DNA of 15,206 nt from Phoronis ovalis. Taxonomy: Eukaryota; Phoronida; Phoronidae. Shown piece after piece: positions 1 through 11,000 of the stretch (positions within the stretch are counted from its first letter, which is position 1; each line of letters opens with the position of its first letter). The notes under the pieces were generated by a model. It had not been told where the DNA came from. It searched no databases and was given only the letters and a program-made list of their open reading frames with translations. The translations under genes were made by a program, and so were the position numbers. The DNA lies in assembly GCA_028565635.1 (NCBI GenBank), contig JAOXYB010028634.1, forward strand, positions 1-15,206. Reading direction: 5' to 3'.

Positions 1-168
1 TATGCAATTCCTTTCGCTCAAATAACCAATTTAAACAGCGTACAATGATGATTCTTCGAATCGTCGTTGTCTTGTTATTTCATTACAATTTCTATTATCA
101 ATTTTGCTTTCTAATCCTGTAAAGTAAAAATTCTAGTGTACATTAATGTATGTAACTTTTCATTTAAG
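1..168 (+). other. Probable intron upstream of the first visible WDR44 exon
   Basis: The first exon opens after a TTTAAG acceptor at 163-168, and its first base completes a codon begun in an exon outside the window. In the preceding 168 bases I see no second exon with a convincing acceptor, donor and reading frame. Intron sequence is the simplest reading. Confidence 0.55.
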
Positions 169-3100
169 TGGAGATCCTGCTGATGGTGAAAGTGATGAAG
201 ACAGAAAAAGTATAGCATCTGCATCAACTAATTCTGGAAAAGTGAAAAGACGGCAAGTATCCGTATATTTCATTTATGTCAGTTCTGCTGTGCTTCTTTT
301 GACCAACATATCTGCTTTTAGAAGCAAACACATATAATGAACTGTATAATTTTGTAGTAAAGTTGCTCAATGTAATAATAAGTATTAGACTTTCTTTTAC
401 TGTTAATATATAAAATTTAAATATTTTTTAAATGGTTAATATTTTATTTCTGTGATACTATTGAGTGATCTTTAACAACAATGTTGTAACCATACTAGGC
501 ATAAATCGTGTTAAACTAGGTGTCCTTTTTCCAGAGGGCGCTTGAAGAAACTCCTGGGTAGAACGGTACACAAAATCAAGTCAATAGCAGATGAAGGTAC
601 TTCATGAAGTATCATATTCTGGAACAAATGCAATATACTTTATTTTTATGTTTTTCAATAAAAAGAGTCCTGACCATAGTTAACAAGCATAGCAGAATTA
701 TATACTTCAAAAGAACTGCAGAGAAAAAAACATTAAACAAAATTGGACTTTGAATTTTATTTAGTTTGTAAGGTATGCGTCTACTATTTAATGTTTGCAA
801 TATTTGCAGTGCTTCATACAGACGAATCATCATCGGATGAAGAGGAATATCCAGAAGGTCAGAGGATATTTAGGGTAAGAATCAGGCGGCGATTCAAACA
901 CCTTAAATTAAAAATTTGAAGTTACAAATATCATTGCAATTAAAATGTAGTGTTTGCTGTGTTTGTGAGAATTTAGAAATACATATGATAGGTATTCTGA
1001 TAACTTTGCAATTTCCTGATTTACTAACAAGTTAACATGGTTTCTCAAATCAGTAATAAATATAATTATATAACCAGGGGAATGCATTTTTAACTCAAAT
1101 ATTATAACAATATGACATTATAATTTCTAAATAATTCAGTGTACTAACTTTATTGCTTTCCTTAAAATAAAGAATTTTTTTTGAAATTGTAAGCTTTGAA
1201 AAAAATAGCAGCAACATTTCACTGAATGTTTCAATATTTTTGTTCTGAAAATCAACTTTTTTACAGAAATGGTCCAGGAATCATAAGGGCCCTTTTGACT
1301 TTGAAAATCTCAAGCAATGTCAAGATTTAACGGGTGAACATACGGTGAGTCAATAGAAAATTATTGTAATTATGGATAAAAATGTTATGCGCAACTAAAT
1401 ATTGTCAGTGCAACAACATTGTTATAAGTCTGTTATTTTTCTGTTGCAATCTATTATTAGTCAGTTCGTGGTTGAAATGCCATATTTTAATAACCATGGC
1501 ATGAAAAAATGACTGATATCAATGTCATCATGACAAGTAATCAATGTTGAGTTCAAAAATATCATTTAGTTTCTGTTTTGTCAACTAGAGGTCACCAGTA
1601 CTGATGAAGTTTCCTTGTTGACATTAAAAACTTTGATTGTTTACTGGAGTTTTTTTGTTCTATAGGTGTAGGTTAATTTGGCATCCACAGTAATGTTGTA
1701 TAAATTAAGTATACCTTCTGGTATTTTACTGCATCTGACCAAGCAGGTCTGAAATTGGTCAACCCCTAGATAAAATTGATTTTGTAGGGTGCTGTTTGGA
1801 TAATGAAGTTTTCCTATTGTGGAAGGTTGTTAGCCTCTGGTGGCCAAGACAACATGTTGCGAGTGTGGGTACTTAAGGATTCGTATGCATACTTTGATGA
1901 TATGAGGCAAAAATATAGTGAAAGTAAGTACTTTCTGGTGTAGATTTATAATTTTATAACATATATCATAATATGCATCCAATGTTTCCTTATTTCGTGA
2001 ATCATCAGATGGTGAAGAGGCACGCACAAAGTGAAATAACTCTTATAATAATTGCCTCTAAATTATGTTCCCAGGCCTGTTGTTCATAAATGTGAATTCT
2101 CTTTGTGTGTGCCTCTTCACAGTTCGATCATTCATAAAATAAGAAAGCAGGTCTGATACATATAACTTTATGTCCCTGACAATAATAAAAATGAATTGCA
2201 GCTAGTCCTGCTATAGTGAGAGAAAGCTTCGCCAGTATTTTCTTAGTGCAATTGTTTCATTTCTTAGTACAATATTTGTATGGAACTTCATGATAAGAAA
2301 ATATAGCCACTGAAATTTCTAGAATATATGTTACGTGATTGTTTTCATTCCATTGTTTTTATTTTCAGGTCGTTCTTCACCAACCCCTTCTCAGAAATCA
2401 CAAGACAGTCTAAGCACAATGGCAGATGATGTGGTTGAGGTAGAATTGTAACAGATATTTTGTTTTAAATACTCAATCTGTTCCGTATATTTGATAGTTA
2501 GTTAGAAAAGTTCTGCAATTCCTGTCAAAGACATGAGCCAAAAATGTAATTATCATTAACTACTACATTTGGTCTATCAGCAGTGAAAGTTTTCTTGCTG
2601 GTTGCTAGTTGTATGGAAAGGGGAGGAGAAACATGTGAAAAAGAAAATGGAGGTGCATCTTAAATCATTAAAATATTAAATATATTGTAGATGGTGGGGT
2701 ATTTTTAAAAGTGCCTACCCCTCCTCTACACATCTGAAAGTGGAGTAGCCCTAAACTGGATATTGTAGATGAACTGTTTCTGCCCTCAAAAGTGCCCTTT
2801 CCTCTGCTATACATCTAAAGTGGAGTAGCCTAACTTATACACTGTTGATGAACTGCTGCTGCAGCCTTCAAGAAGAATACATTTCAGCTGATATTTTTTG
2901 TAGAACAAACAACAAACATTGTGTTTGCATAAAACAAAAGTAATGTAAAGTATACTGCTTGGAGTTGTTGTCCACTGGTCTTCACTTTTTTACCTTGTTC
3001 ACAACTACCAGAGCAGTTGCCCACCGGTTTTCATACCTTTACCTTATTCCCAACTACCAGAGCTCAATAGCGGCAACCACCATCAGCATTTTCATCGCAG

Positions 3101-6100
3101 AAAAACACATTTTAATCATAAATTGATCATAAAAAAATTGTATGTTTTGTTATTCTCTAGGCATCTGGTTGTGAAGAAGACAAGCTAGCTCCATTTAAAA
3201 AGAAATCATTTTGTACATATCGTGGTCACACAGCTGATGTTTTAGATGTCTCATGGTCAAAGGTATTTTCAGTTCTTGTGTTTTCATTAATCAGACAAAG
3301 ATGTAATGCACAGTCTGTATGTAAAACATGAGCTCTAGGGTTTAAAACAAAAACTAAAAAATATTTATAATCGGGGAACCATAATTGTCCAATAAATGTT
3401 TACCTACTTCTTGAATCATTGGAGTGTGATGAGGCACCTACTAAGGGGATTCACACCTGTGAACAGCAGGTGTAGGAACATTATTCAGAGGCAGTGATTA
3501 TAAGATTCTGTATATAAGAGCCAATGAGTTACTGTTCTCATCGCAAGGAAATTAACTAGTAGTCAAAATTCCTGGACCTGTTATTTATAGGTGTCAATGC
3601 CCCTTGTAGGTACCTCATTTCACTCAGATGATTCATAAAGTAAGGTATCATTTATCGGATGCTCATGTTTCCTCGACTATAAAAGTAGCCTTAAATTTTC
3701 TTACAAATCCAGTATTTTTCCACTTTCATTTGGGACTTTTTGTCAAGCAGAGAGTTGTTGAGAGATAACAGTTAAATATCCAGTTATAGAGAATGAAGAT
3801 GAAACTGTTCTTGGTGTTCTGTGATTATTGTTAGTTTCCTTTTATTAGCTAAAAATAACTTTATCTTCAAATGCTTTGTACAGTTATGTTTCACACGTCA
3901 TGTATATTTACAATTTTTATTTTTTTTGTAGAATTACTTTTTATTAACATCTTCTATGGATAAAACTGTAAGATTGTGGCATATTTCAAGAAAGGAATGC
4001 CTCTGTTGTTTCCAGCACATTGATTTTGTTACTGCAATTGCTTTTCATCCGAGGGTAAATGTTAAATGTAATCAGTATCTATGTTTCAACACCATACAGT
4101 TTTAAAACCATCCAACAGTACTCCTTGCTTCCTATTATTTTTTTTATTAATGTTTAAATGCTGGTCTAGTTCTTGAATTTCAAAGCATGAGATAGAATTG
4201 TCTGTCAGATTGTATTCTCTTGAACCTCATTTTTAGAATAATTATTCCAATTTTAGGATGATAGATATTTCTTGAGTGGCTCTTTAGATGGTAAACTTCG
4301 TCTGTGGAACATACCTGATAAAAAAGTTGCATTATGGAATGAAGTAAGTGGGCCAACAAAGCTGATCACTGCAGCAAGTTTCTGTCAGAATGGAAAATTT
4401 GCTGTTGTTGGCACATATGATGGAAGATGTATATTTTACAATACAGAAGTAAGTCAGTTTCTCTTTCATTAATTGGAAAACCATTCTTCACAATAGGCTG
4501 GTACAAGTTACAGTCACTTTTGTGTATTTAAGGGAACTATACATAATTATGTCAAATTTGTTGAAACAAGTGTAACATGCCCTGGAGACAGGAAACATTA
4601 AATTCAAACCCTGTGAAATCATCACGAGTACAACAAAATTTCATCAGGTTTGTTCAACCTTTAGTTGTATGGAGGAGGGAAGGCTCTTTTTAGAATGCGC
4701 CACCACCCATAATATATTTAATGTTTTATTACATAGTATTATATGTAAATGAATTGATTAGAAACCCACTATTGAAGTGCCTCCCTCCCCTCGTGACATC
4801 TAAAACAGTATAACCCTCACTGGGTAGATATAAAATACTATTAGAACTTTTAGAACATGTTTTAGATTTTATGTAAAAGTTACTAATTTCTTATTGTAGC
4901 AACTAAAGTACTACACATTAATAAACGTGAGGTCAACAAGAGGAAGGAATGCCAAAGGTCACAAAATCACTGGTATTGAATCATTGCCAGGAGAAGACAG
5001 GGTGTGTATAATAGATTACACTAAAATGTATTATTATAGTGATTTCTAGAGAAAGTTTGCCAGATAGTGAAGAATACTTGATGCTTTTCCAATGGCAGAA
5101 ATGTTTAAAACTATGAAGATAATGATTAATAAACCACACTATCTGTTACATAGTATACACATAGGTGACTGCAAGTAACACGGGCCTTCTTGACTCTGTG
5201 TGGTTTCAATATCTTACTACAGCACCTGAATATACCCCATGGCAGCAAGTGACATCTAGGGGCTGAAACAGTATTTTCTTAAATCTTGTCCTTTTAATAT
5301 CTTGGTATGCATTACTCATCTAAATCAAGGAATTATTAAATTAATAATAGTTAATGATCTGCTAGAATCTCTACTCTTAAGAAAACCCTGCTATAAATTT
5401 ACCTACATTTTACAGGTACTTGTTACATCAAATGATTCAAGAATTCGACTATATGATCTTAGAGATTTAACACTGACTTGTAAATATAAAGGAGGGTCAA
5501 ATAACAGCAGTCAAATCAAAGCAGTCTTCAGGTATGTTTAGTAACTTGTGCTGCCATGCCAAGATTCTATGGCAAGGTATATCAACATTTACAAATTATC
5601 TAATGTACTCAAATAAATCTTATTGTCTGGAATGTCATTAAACGAAGTGGGAGAGGTACTTGTCACAGTTTTTTTCGTACCTTCACTGCTTGTTTGTTTG
5701 GGGACTGTTGAAAATTTTCCAAAAACAATTAACTTTCTTACAGTCATGATGGCAAGTACATTGTTTGTGGTTCTGAGGATCGTATGGTATACATGTGGAA
5801 AACACATCACGAATCGCCAAAATTGTCTTCAGCTAGAAGAGATAGAAATGACTACTGGGAGGCATTTAGAGGTAATCAGGATTATTTTGTGGTTAGAGTT
5901 TACTTGTTTTACCACTCACAAGAGGTTGTTAGGTTGATTGTAATAATGTTAAACGTTTTACCAGTAAATACAATGATTTGAATTATTGGTGAACTAATTT
6001 TACATTTTTAAATAACTATATTAATATGTAGCTATTAACTTTAATGCTATTAAGTATCATACTTCCAAGTTATTATTTATTGGCAAACTGTTTCACACGA

Positions 6101-6456
6101 CCCTGTTTTGTTTCTCATTTGTTCTTTTTGTGTGAATACAATATAGATATGTAATTATGCTAATATCCTGTAATCAACCTGAGCAAACGTGTAGATTATG
6201 GTGGAATCACAAATTCTTTGTCTTGTAATAAATTTTAATCAATTAATTTTGGAATATTTTAGCACACGAAGCTGTGGTAACATCAGCCATATTTGCACCA
6301 AATCCACTATTATTGCTTCTTCCAACTGAAGAGAATTTTGACGGACAAAAATGTAAAGATACGAAACCATGTCTTGGAGAAGCCCTAGTTACAGCGGACT
6401 TCAATGGGTGTATTAAAGTTTTCTCTACAAAATTTCAGCATGCCAATGATAGTTAA
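169..6456 (+). CDS. WDR44: WD repeat-containing protein 44 (rabphilin-11 like), 3' portion, 13 exons
   Basis: Coding exons: 169-252, 535-596, 810-874, 1267-1344, 1788-1923, 2369-2439, 3161-3262, 3932-4054, 4257-4448, 4900-5001, 5416-5531, 5744-5871 and 6263-6456. All junction phases agree and give 483 residues ending in TAA at 6454-6456. Residues 1-70 are a linker with a basic stretch ([14 protein letters not shown]) and an acidic one (DESSSDEEE). From about residue 92 there are seven WD repeats, with landmarks [71 protein letters not shown] and [11 protein letters not shown], so the propeller is complete. A serine-rich insert (residues 142-175) separates blades 1 and 2. Segments such as [15 protein letters not shown] and [11 protein letters not shown] match vertebrate WDR44 as I remember it. 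Vertebrate WDR44 (about 913 residues) is a cytosolic and endosomal effector of GTP-bound Rab11, acting in recycling and in restraining ciliogenesis. Its N-terminal half, including most of the Rab11-binding region, would lie upstream. The product is confident; the exact first exon boundary is less so. Confidence 0.93.
253..534 (+). other. Non-canonical GC-AG intron of WDR44
   Basis: The exon ends in ...AGACG and is followed by GCAAGT at 253-258. The acceptor is TTTTTCCAG ending at 534. Joining 252 to 535 reads [11 protein letters not shown] in frame. The nearby GT at 257 would run the next exon into a TAG within nine codons. GCAAGT is the usual donor form of the minor GC-AG class, which the ordinary U2 spliceosome removes. 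No GT donor in the vicinity keeps the frame. Confidence 0.8.
1977..2146. mobile_element. Foldback (MITE-like) element, copy 1, in the intron after WDR44 exon 5
   Basis: Two arms of about 45 bases are inverted copies of each other: 1989-2034 and 2092-2145. The shared core reads GTGAAGAGGCAC.CACAAAG on the left and its reverse complement on the right, followed outward by a TGAAT/CTTATTT-type end. Between them lie about 55 bases with no ORF. The right arm also aligns with the right arm of the element at about 3391-3657, so the two belong to one family. Outer ends are approximate, and I could not identify a clean target-site duplication. Confidence 0.7.
2683..2870. repeat. Tandem repeat of about 79 bp in the intron after WDR44 exon 6
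   Basis: Two adjacent units (about 2683-2760 and 2761-2840) share TATTGTAGATG at the start, AAAAGTGCC in the middle and a block of type ACATCT.AAAGTGGAGTAGCC near the end. A partial third unit starts with TGTTGATGAACTG near 2843. The units have diverged by substitutions and small gaps. A related single copy lies in the intron around 4773-4820. Confidence 0.7.
2963..3063. repeat. Tandem duplication of about 50 bp in the same WDR44 intron
   Basis: Copy 1 (2963-3014) and copy 2 (3015-3063) both run from AGTTG through CCAC.GGT.TTCA and TACCTT to CAACTACCAGAGC. They are directly adjacent. The duplication lies about 100 bases before the acceptor of exon 7 at 3161 and contains no coding sequence. 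Confidence 0.7.
3391..3657. mobile_element. Foldback (MITE-like) element, copy 2, in the intron after WDR44 exon 7
   Basis: The left arm (about 3391-3460) and the right arm (about 3590-3657) are inverted copies over some 65 bases. Matching landmarks are ATAAATG, TGAATCAT, GAGTG, ATGAGG(C/T)ACCTAC, AAGGGG and ACACCT, then CAGG. The 100-150 bases between them have no coding potential that I can see. Internal order and arm sequence match the element at 1977-2146, including the string beginning CCTGTT before the right arm. This fits a non-autonomous DNA transposon family that inserted twice in this gene. Confidence 0.72.
4660..4830. repeat. Dispersed intronic repeat related to the one at 2606-2760
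   Basis: This intron segment starts with TAGTTGTATGGA (4662-4673). About 113 bases later it carries AAGTGCCTCCCTCCCCTC followed by ACATCTAAA. The intron two exons upstream has the same pair of landmarks about 104 bases apart (2606-2617 and from about 2709). The pyrimidine-rich block is roughly the inverse of the purine-rich start, so a short inverted-repeat element is possible. Confidence 0.5.
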
Positions 6457-6586
6457 TACAGCTCAAATTTGTACATATACCCTTATGTGCTAACGATAGT
6501 TAATCCAGCTCAAATTTGTACTATACCCTTATGTGCTAACGATACTTAATCCAGCTCAAATTTGTACATATACCTTTATGTGGTAG
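6448..6586 (+). repeat. Three-copy 46-47 bp minisatellite covering the WDR44 stop codon
   Basis: The units start at 6448, 6495 and 6541, each reading GATA(G/C)TTAAT.CAGCTCAAA and ending in TATGTG(C/G)TA-like sequence. The first unit contains the last codons and the TAA stop at 6454-6456. Similarity extends a few bases upstream of 6448 into the coding sequence. Copies 2 and 3 lie in the 3' UTR. Confidence 0.9.
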
Positions 6587-6957
6587 AAAAGGATACAGCT
6601 ATGCTAATTATTAATGAAATTGTTATAAGTGTGTGTAAATTTCTGAAATATTCATGAGAATTTCTTTTACTTTATAGACCAGATATTTTCTGTATTAATA
6701 ACAAAGAATTGTAACCTTGCATAATGTATATTCTTTGATGAAAATATTTTTGAAACCATTGGTTATGATGTAAAACCGTCAATATCTATCTACTTTATTT
6801 TGCAAATGAAGGACAGGTTTAACATTGCTTTGTTTTTTAAATAGTTTTGCAGCTGCCAAAATGAAATCATGAATTCCATATTTTTATAAAATGGTGTTGA
6901 CAAAAAAATTGATAATTTAGCAAATAATAAATTATGTTATTAAAGTAAGGCAAAGGT
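6457..6957 (+). other. 3' UTR of WDR44
   Basis: AT-rich sequence of about 500 bases follows the stop. It begins with the second and third minisatellite units and ends near the polyadenylation signal at 6926-6931. I see no further ORF of interest in it. The end point is inferred from the signal spacing, not observed. Confidence 0.65.
6926..6931 (+). terminator. Polyadenylation signal AATAAA of WDR44
   Basis: A perfect AATAAA lies 470 bases past the stop. It is followed about 35 bases later by a GU-rich stretch (TGATTGTGTCTTTTATTTG, from 6967), the expected downstream element. Cleavage would fall at about 6945-6960. Confidence 0.7.
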
Positions 6958-7376
6958 ATAATTACTTGATTGTGTCTTTTATTTGTTGAAACTTTCATCA
7001 AACACATTATTGGTTTTGGCAATTAGTTGAAGAATTATCAAACCTAACACACACTATCAAATTGATGCACAGCAGCATAATTCTCACATAAACAATATTA
7101 CAAACTTCTTATTTTAGTTAGACAGTTCGAGTCCATTATGGAGATATAATGGGTCTCAACCGATTGAAAAGTTATAATGGGGAGACGTGGATTCTTATGC
7201 TATCACAACTCGAACTGCACGAGTACATGAGGGATCCATAATAACTATTTTAGCAATCTATTATAACTTTTCAGGATCTCTTCTAGGCTTTTCATGTATT
7301 AACATGTAATGTAATTTTATGAATCTGATTGGGTATTAAAGAGAAATAGATGGTCTAATATACACGTATTACAACT
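6958..7376. other. Intergenic gap between convergent genes
   Basis: About 420 bases separate the two predicted polyadenylation sites. No coding region or RNA gene is evident. The only structure I see is the interleaved inverted-repeat region at 7123-7273. TTTATT at 6978-6983 could be an alternative minus-strand signal that would make the two 3' ends nearly meet. Confidence 0.5.
7123..7273. repeat. Two interleaved perfect inverted repeats
   Basis: CAGTTCGAGT at 7123-7132 pairs with its exact reverse complement at 7208-7217. TGAAAAGTTATAAT at 7165-7178 pairs with its exact reverse complement at 7260-7273. The order is a-b-a'-b', so the two stems cannot nest. ATTATGGA-like motifs occur near both sides as well. 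Confidence 0.75.
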
Positions 7377-7382
7377 TTTATT
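7377..7382 (-). terminator. Candidate polyadenylation signal of the SPFH-like gene
   Basis: TTTATT on the plus strand is AATAAA on the minus strand, 660 bases past the stop of the minus-strand gene. Downstream on that strand is a moderately GU-rich stretch (TTGTAATACGTGTATATT). I noticed no closer perfect signal between here and the stop; variant signals are possible. Confidence 0.5.
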
Positions 7383-8043
7383 AATAATATTATATTTGAA
7401 AACATGTGTACATGGAAAACCAAATAAATACAATCATAGCAAATAAAATACCACAGATTACGATATAACTATCTGAAGTAATCCTTGAAACTACGATTCA
7501 GTACTCTACTCTTACATAGCACAATAATATGTCGGATTACATTAAACGTAAATAGTTTGAGGCATTACAAATTATAAGGATACACTCTCTATAAGTGGTA
7601 AGTCAAATGAGTGCAAAGATACTAGAATATACAACAGTCTACCTGGTAGACAGACTTGGCATTTACTACCTTATTTTCTCTTCGCTGATATCAATATTTT
7701 CAATTTTGTATACAAAAATGTTTAGCTTCTACAGATAAATAAAAAAATCTTTGAAAAAAATATAACTTTAGTAAATAGTTTTCTCTATTAAAATTAGACT
7801 CCAAAATATCAGACCTGAAAAGGTTTCAAAACATTGCATTAAGAGAACAACAGTAAATAAAATTATAATGGCTAATAAATTCAATTATCATGACTAAAAT
7901 ATTAAAAGAAGTTAGTTATGTTCAGACAAATTGATTTTTTGTAGCTACGTCCATGGAACAATACATGAACATGCAATTTACACATTTGTAACAGGTTATT
8001 ATGAAAGTGCTAATTTAATATCAGAAAAATATTTGGCAGAGAT
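7383..8043 (-). other. Probable 3' UTR of the SPFH-like gene
   Basis: This is the interval between the stop at 8044-8046 and the candidate AATAAA. It is strongly AT-rich, with no recognisable ORF on either strand and no repeat that I can define. Confidence 0.5.
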
Positions 8044-11000
8044 TTAGCTAACAGGTTTAGCCTGGTACAGATGCAGATTCGTCCCACTCCTGCTTCCGGC
8101 TACAACGTGGACAACTTTCTCTGGTTTAGGATTCTCACTAATAATGTAATCTGATAGTGATACATTCAAATCAGACAGTTTCTTGTAATGTAAAAGTTTT
8201 TCTTCATCCTGAGCTTTCTTCACCTTAAAAGAAGCAAAAGCATATCAAAATGAGAAAATTTCTTCTTTATGAATGCACAAGATAAAAACATTCGACATAT
8301 AAATATTGCCATTCGGTATTCTTTACATAAATGGAAATTCAGTCAGATATATTGGCTCAATGTACAAAGAATTGGAGAGTACATACTGTCACTCAGAATG
8401 TGCGGTGTATCATAGAAAATTAGAGTGAGAATGGGGGTGAATCCATGGCAAAATAGTGGAAACCATCCTCCTTCCAAGGCTGCAGTATGTCTTTATCACA
8501 AAAAGCATATTTTTTCCTTCTACAGTGTGTATGCGCCGGTACATTGAGGTTTGTATTATTTACTGGTAATACCGATGTACTACATGAGGACTGATGTGAT
8601 ATTTAAGTTTACATACTTTTTGAAATATAGAATCACATATATGGTCATAATATGAAAATATTTCAAATCATAAGTTAACTAACATACATTTAATTCTGAT
8701 TCTACTTCCCGTTTAAGCTGCTTAATGTGTTCCTCGACATCCTTTCTTTTCATCAACAATTTGTGTTCCAATTCAGCTCTGAAAAAACAGAAAGAAAGAT
8801 ATGTACCACTTATATTGGACACTACATGCATAGGGGAAAGGTTGAACTGGTATGTCCAAGTATTAGCTCAGAGTAGTTTTGTAATTCCTGCCATAAAATC
8901 CTAGTATGTATAGTTATTGAGAGAACATTCTGCAATGAAAAGTAAGCTCCTCTATACTAACTGCTCGCCCATAGTTGTGAAAAATTAGTCATTGCATTCA
9001 GTTTTTGTTATGTGTAACATTTAATCATGTATAGTAAATGGAGTCCTATTAAAACAAAATTGAAGTAGAATGTTTTTCTGTACATACTTCTCCATCTCCT
9101 GTGTGTGTCTGAGTCGTTCTATCTCCATCTTTTGTTCGGTGGCAGCTCTCTCCATTTCACTCTTTAATTTCATGTCGGTTAAAATTTGATTTTGTTCTTC
9201 AGTTTCAAACTAAAATGTATATGGATATCCAGAGCCCTGATTAGTCATTACGGCTTGTGCTTTGAATTCATAAATCTATATCAAACAAATGCTAGGAGAC
9301 GACGCACGATCCAAATAGTGATGCCATCATGCATGGATATGTGTAACATGCATAGTGAGCTATTAGGTGCACGGTGTAGCACAATATAAATGACATAAAA
9401 AAAACTTTAAAAATTCAACTGCCTCAATGTACATACAACAATATGTCTGTTAAGACTAGTAAGTTAAAACAATATCAATTCAGCTCAAGTGTGTCATTAC
9501 CTGTATTTTTAGTTTGGTTCTTTCTTTTAAAGCCTGATCATGCATTTTCTGAAGTTGCTCAGAAGCCAGATAACCACGGTATACAACCTTTGTTACTTCA
9601 AATCCAATGCCCTTACATCTCTCTTTGAGTTGCGGATATTTATCCAATTCATTTAATGCATTAGACCGCTCCAAGAATTCCAGATAAGTTAGTTTAGTTG
9701 TGAAAGCTTGCACATCGGCAGTAACACAACTGAAATAATTTTTAATAATTACAGGTTTTAAGTCAAAAACCTTGTACCTACAAAGCTGCAACTTGGCAAA
9801 AATTATCTTAATACATAGGTCTACAAAATTGTGCCTCAAAATTTAAAAATTTTGCTTAGTTCAAAAATATTATTAGGAATTTTTAAAGTTTAAAGGTCAG
9901 GATTTTGTTGATTTTGATCCGACTCTTAAATTTATAAAAATCATAACTTTTCAACAAAGCAAAATCTGTGATACACTTTAGTAGATATATATGTATAGCT
10001 CATCTGTGAAAACTTTCAACTTTGTAGGTACAGGGGTTTAGGCCTAATTTTTTTTTAATTAAAATTTGAAAGCATATTTTTGTCTCTAAACTGGCTTTTA
10101 TCAGGTCATATGGTCATATTCAAATTATTTAACCTCACGATTTGTAAAGTTTGGAGTATTAACTTTTTTTAAATGTATACTTTTATATGTCTGTCTCTTC
10201 ATTTTAAATTACCAAAACATAGGTTGAATTACATATACACCTCTTTGTATCTCAAAGCCTTAAGAGGGTAAATTTTCTTTTTAAGAAAAAGTTTTGTTAG
10301 TAAGAATTGCTTTCAGTATATATACTATATAAGAACACCCATTTTCAATGCAACTTCAAGATGCTGACAACTGTATTAATTATACACTATATAATTTTTC
10401 ACTGAGCATCTTGCCAAATTCAGTGTTAAGACTGACTAAGAGTAAGAATCAACCTGGTGGCATACCAAGGGAACAGCATGAAATGTGGTTCTATCAGTAA
10501 ACACATATAAAGCCAAAATAAATTCCAGATTGATCAGAATTAAATTGTAAAATACAAGTATAAAATAGTGCAAATTACAGGCTATTTGTTTTCCTACATA
10601 AAACCTTACAGAAATAAAATACTTACTTGATGAAATCGGCAATGGGATCTTGAGTGGAATTCAGCTTAAAAAAAACAAAACAGCCAGTCGGTGATAATGT
10701 ATGCTTATTTTAATGAGTATGATGTTATATACAAATGTACAATCTATACAATCATATAGATTTAGATAGGAGTACTAATTAAGTTATACAACATTAAAAT
10801 TGAAACAATTAAACATTAAAAATTTCCATCAATATTTGAAACAGTGAAACTTTCAGCTTAGTGAACATACTCTCCAAGGGACTGCCATTTAAGACACTTT
10901 CAAAAAAACAAGGTCTTTCCTAGTAGTATTACTTTATCCAAAGAAATACAAATGAAATCTATTATTAACAGACTTATTATTTTTACCATTTGTTCAATGT

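Noticed and set aside
612-833. Minus-strand ORF of 73 codons
   Set aside because: It overlaps WDR44 exon 3 on the opposite strand and an AT-rich intron, and has no recognisable protein features.
5589-5937. ORFs on both strands around exon 12, including a 104-codon plus-strand frame
   Set aside because: They are shadows of exon 12 (5744-5871). The correct plus-strand frame reads [20 protein letters not shown] and matches WDR44.
9186-9628. Plus-strand ORFs of 61-67 codons
   Set aside because: They lie antisense to well-supported minus-strand exons at 9088-9209 and 9501-9729 and the intron between them.
10436-10642. Minus-strand ORF of 68 codons
   Set aside because: Most of it is intron. Only the exon 10627-10664 there is supported, in a different frame defined by splicing.
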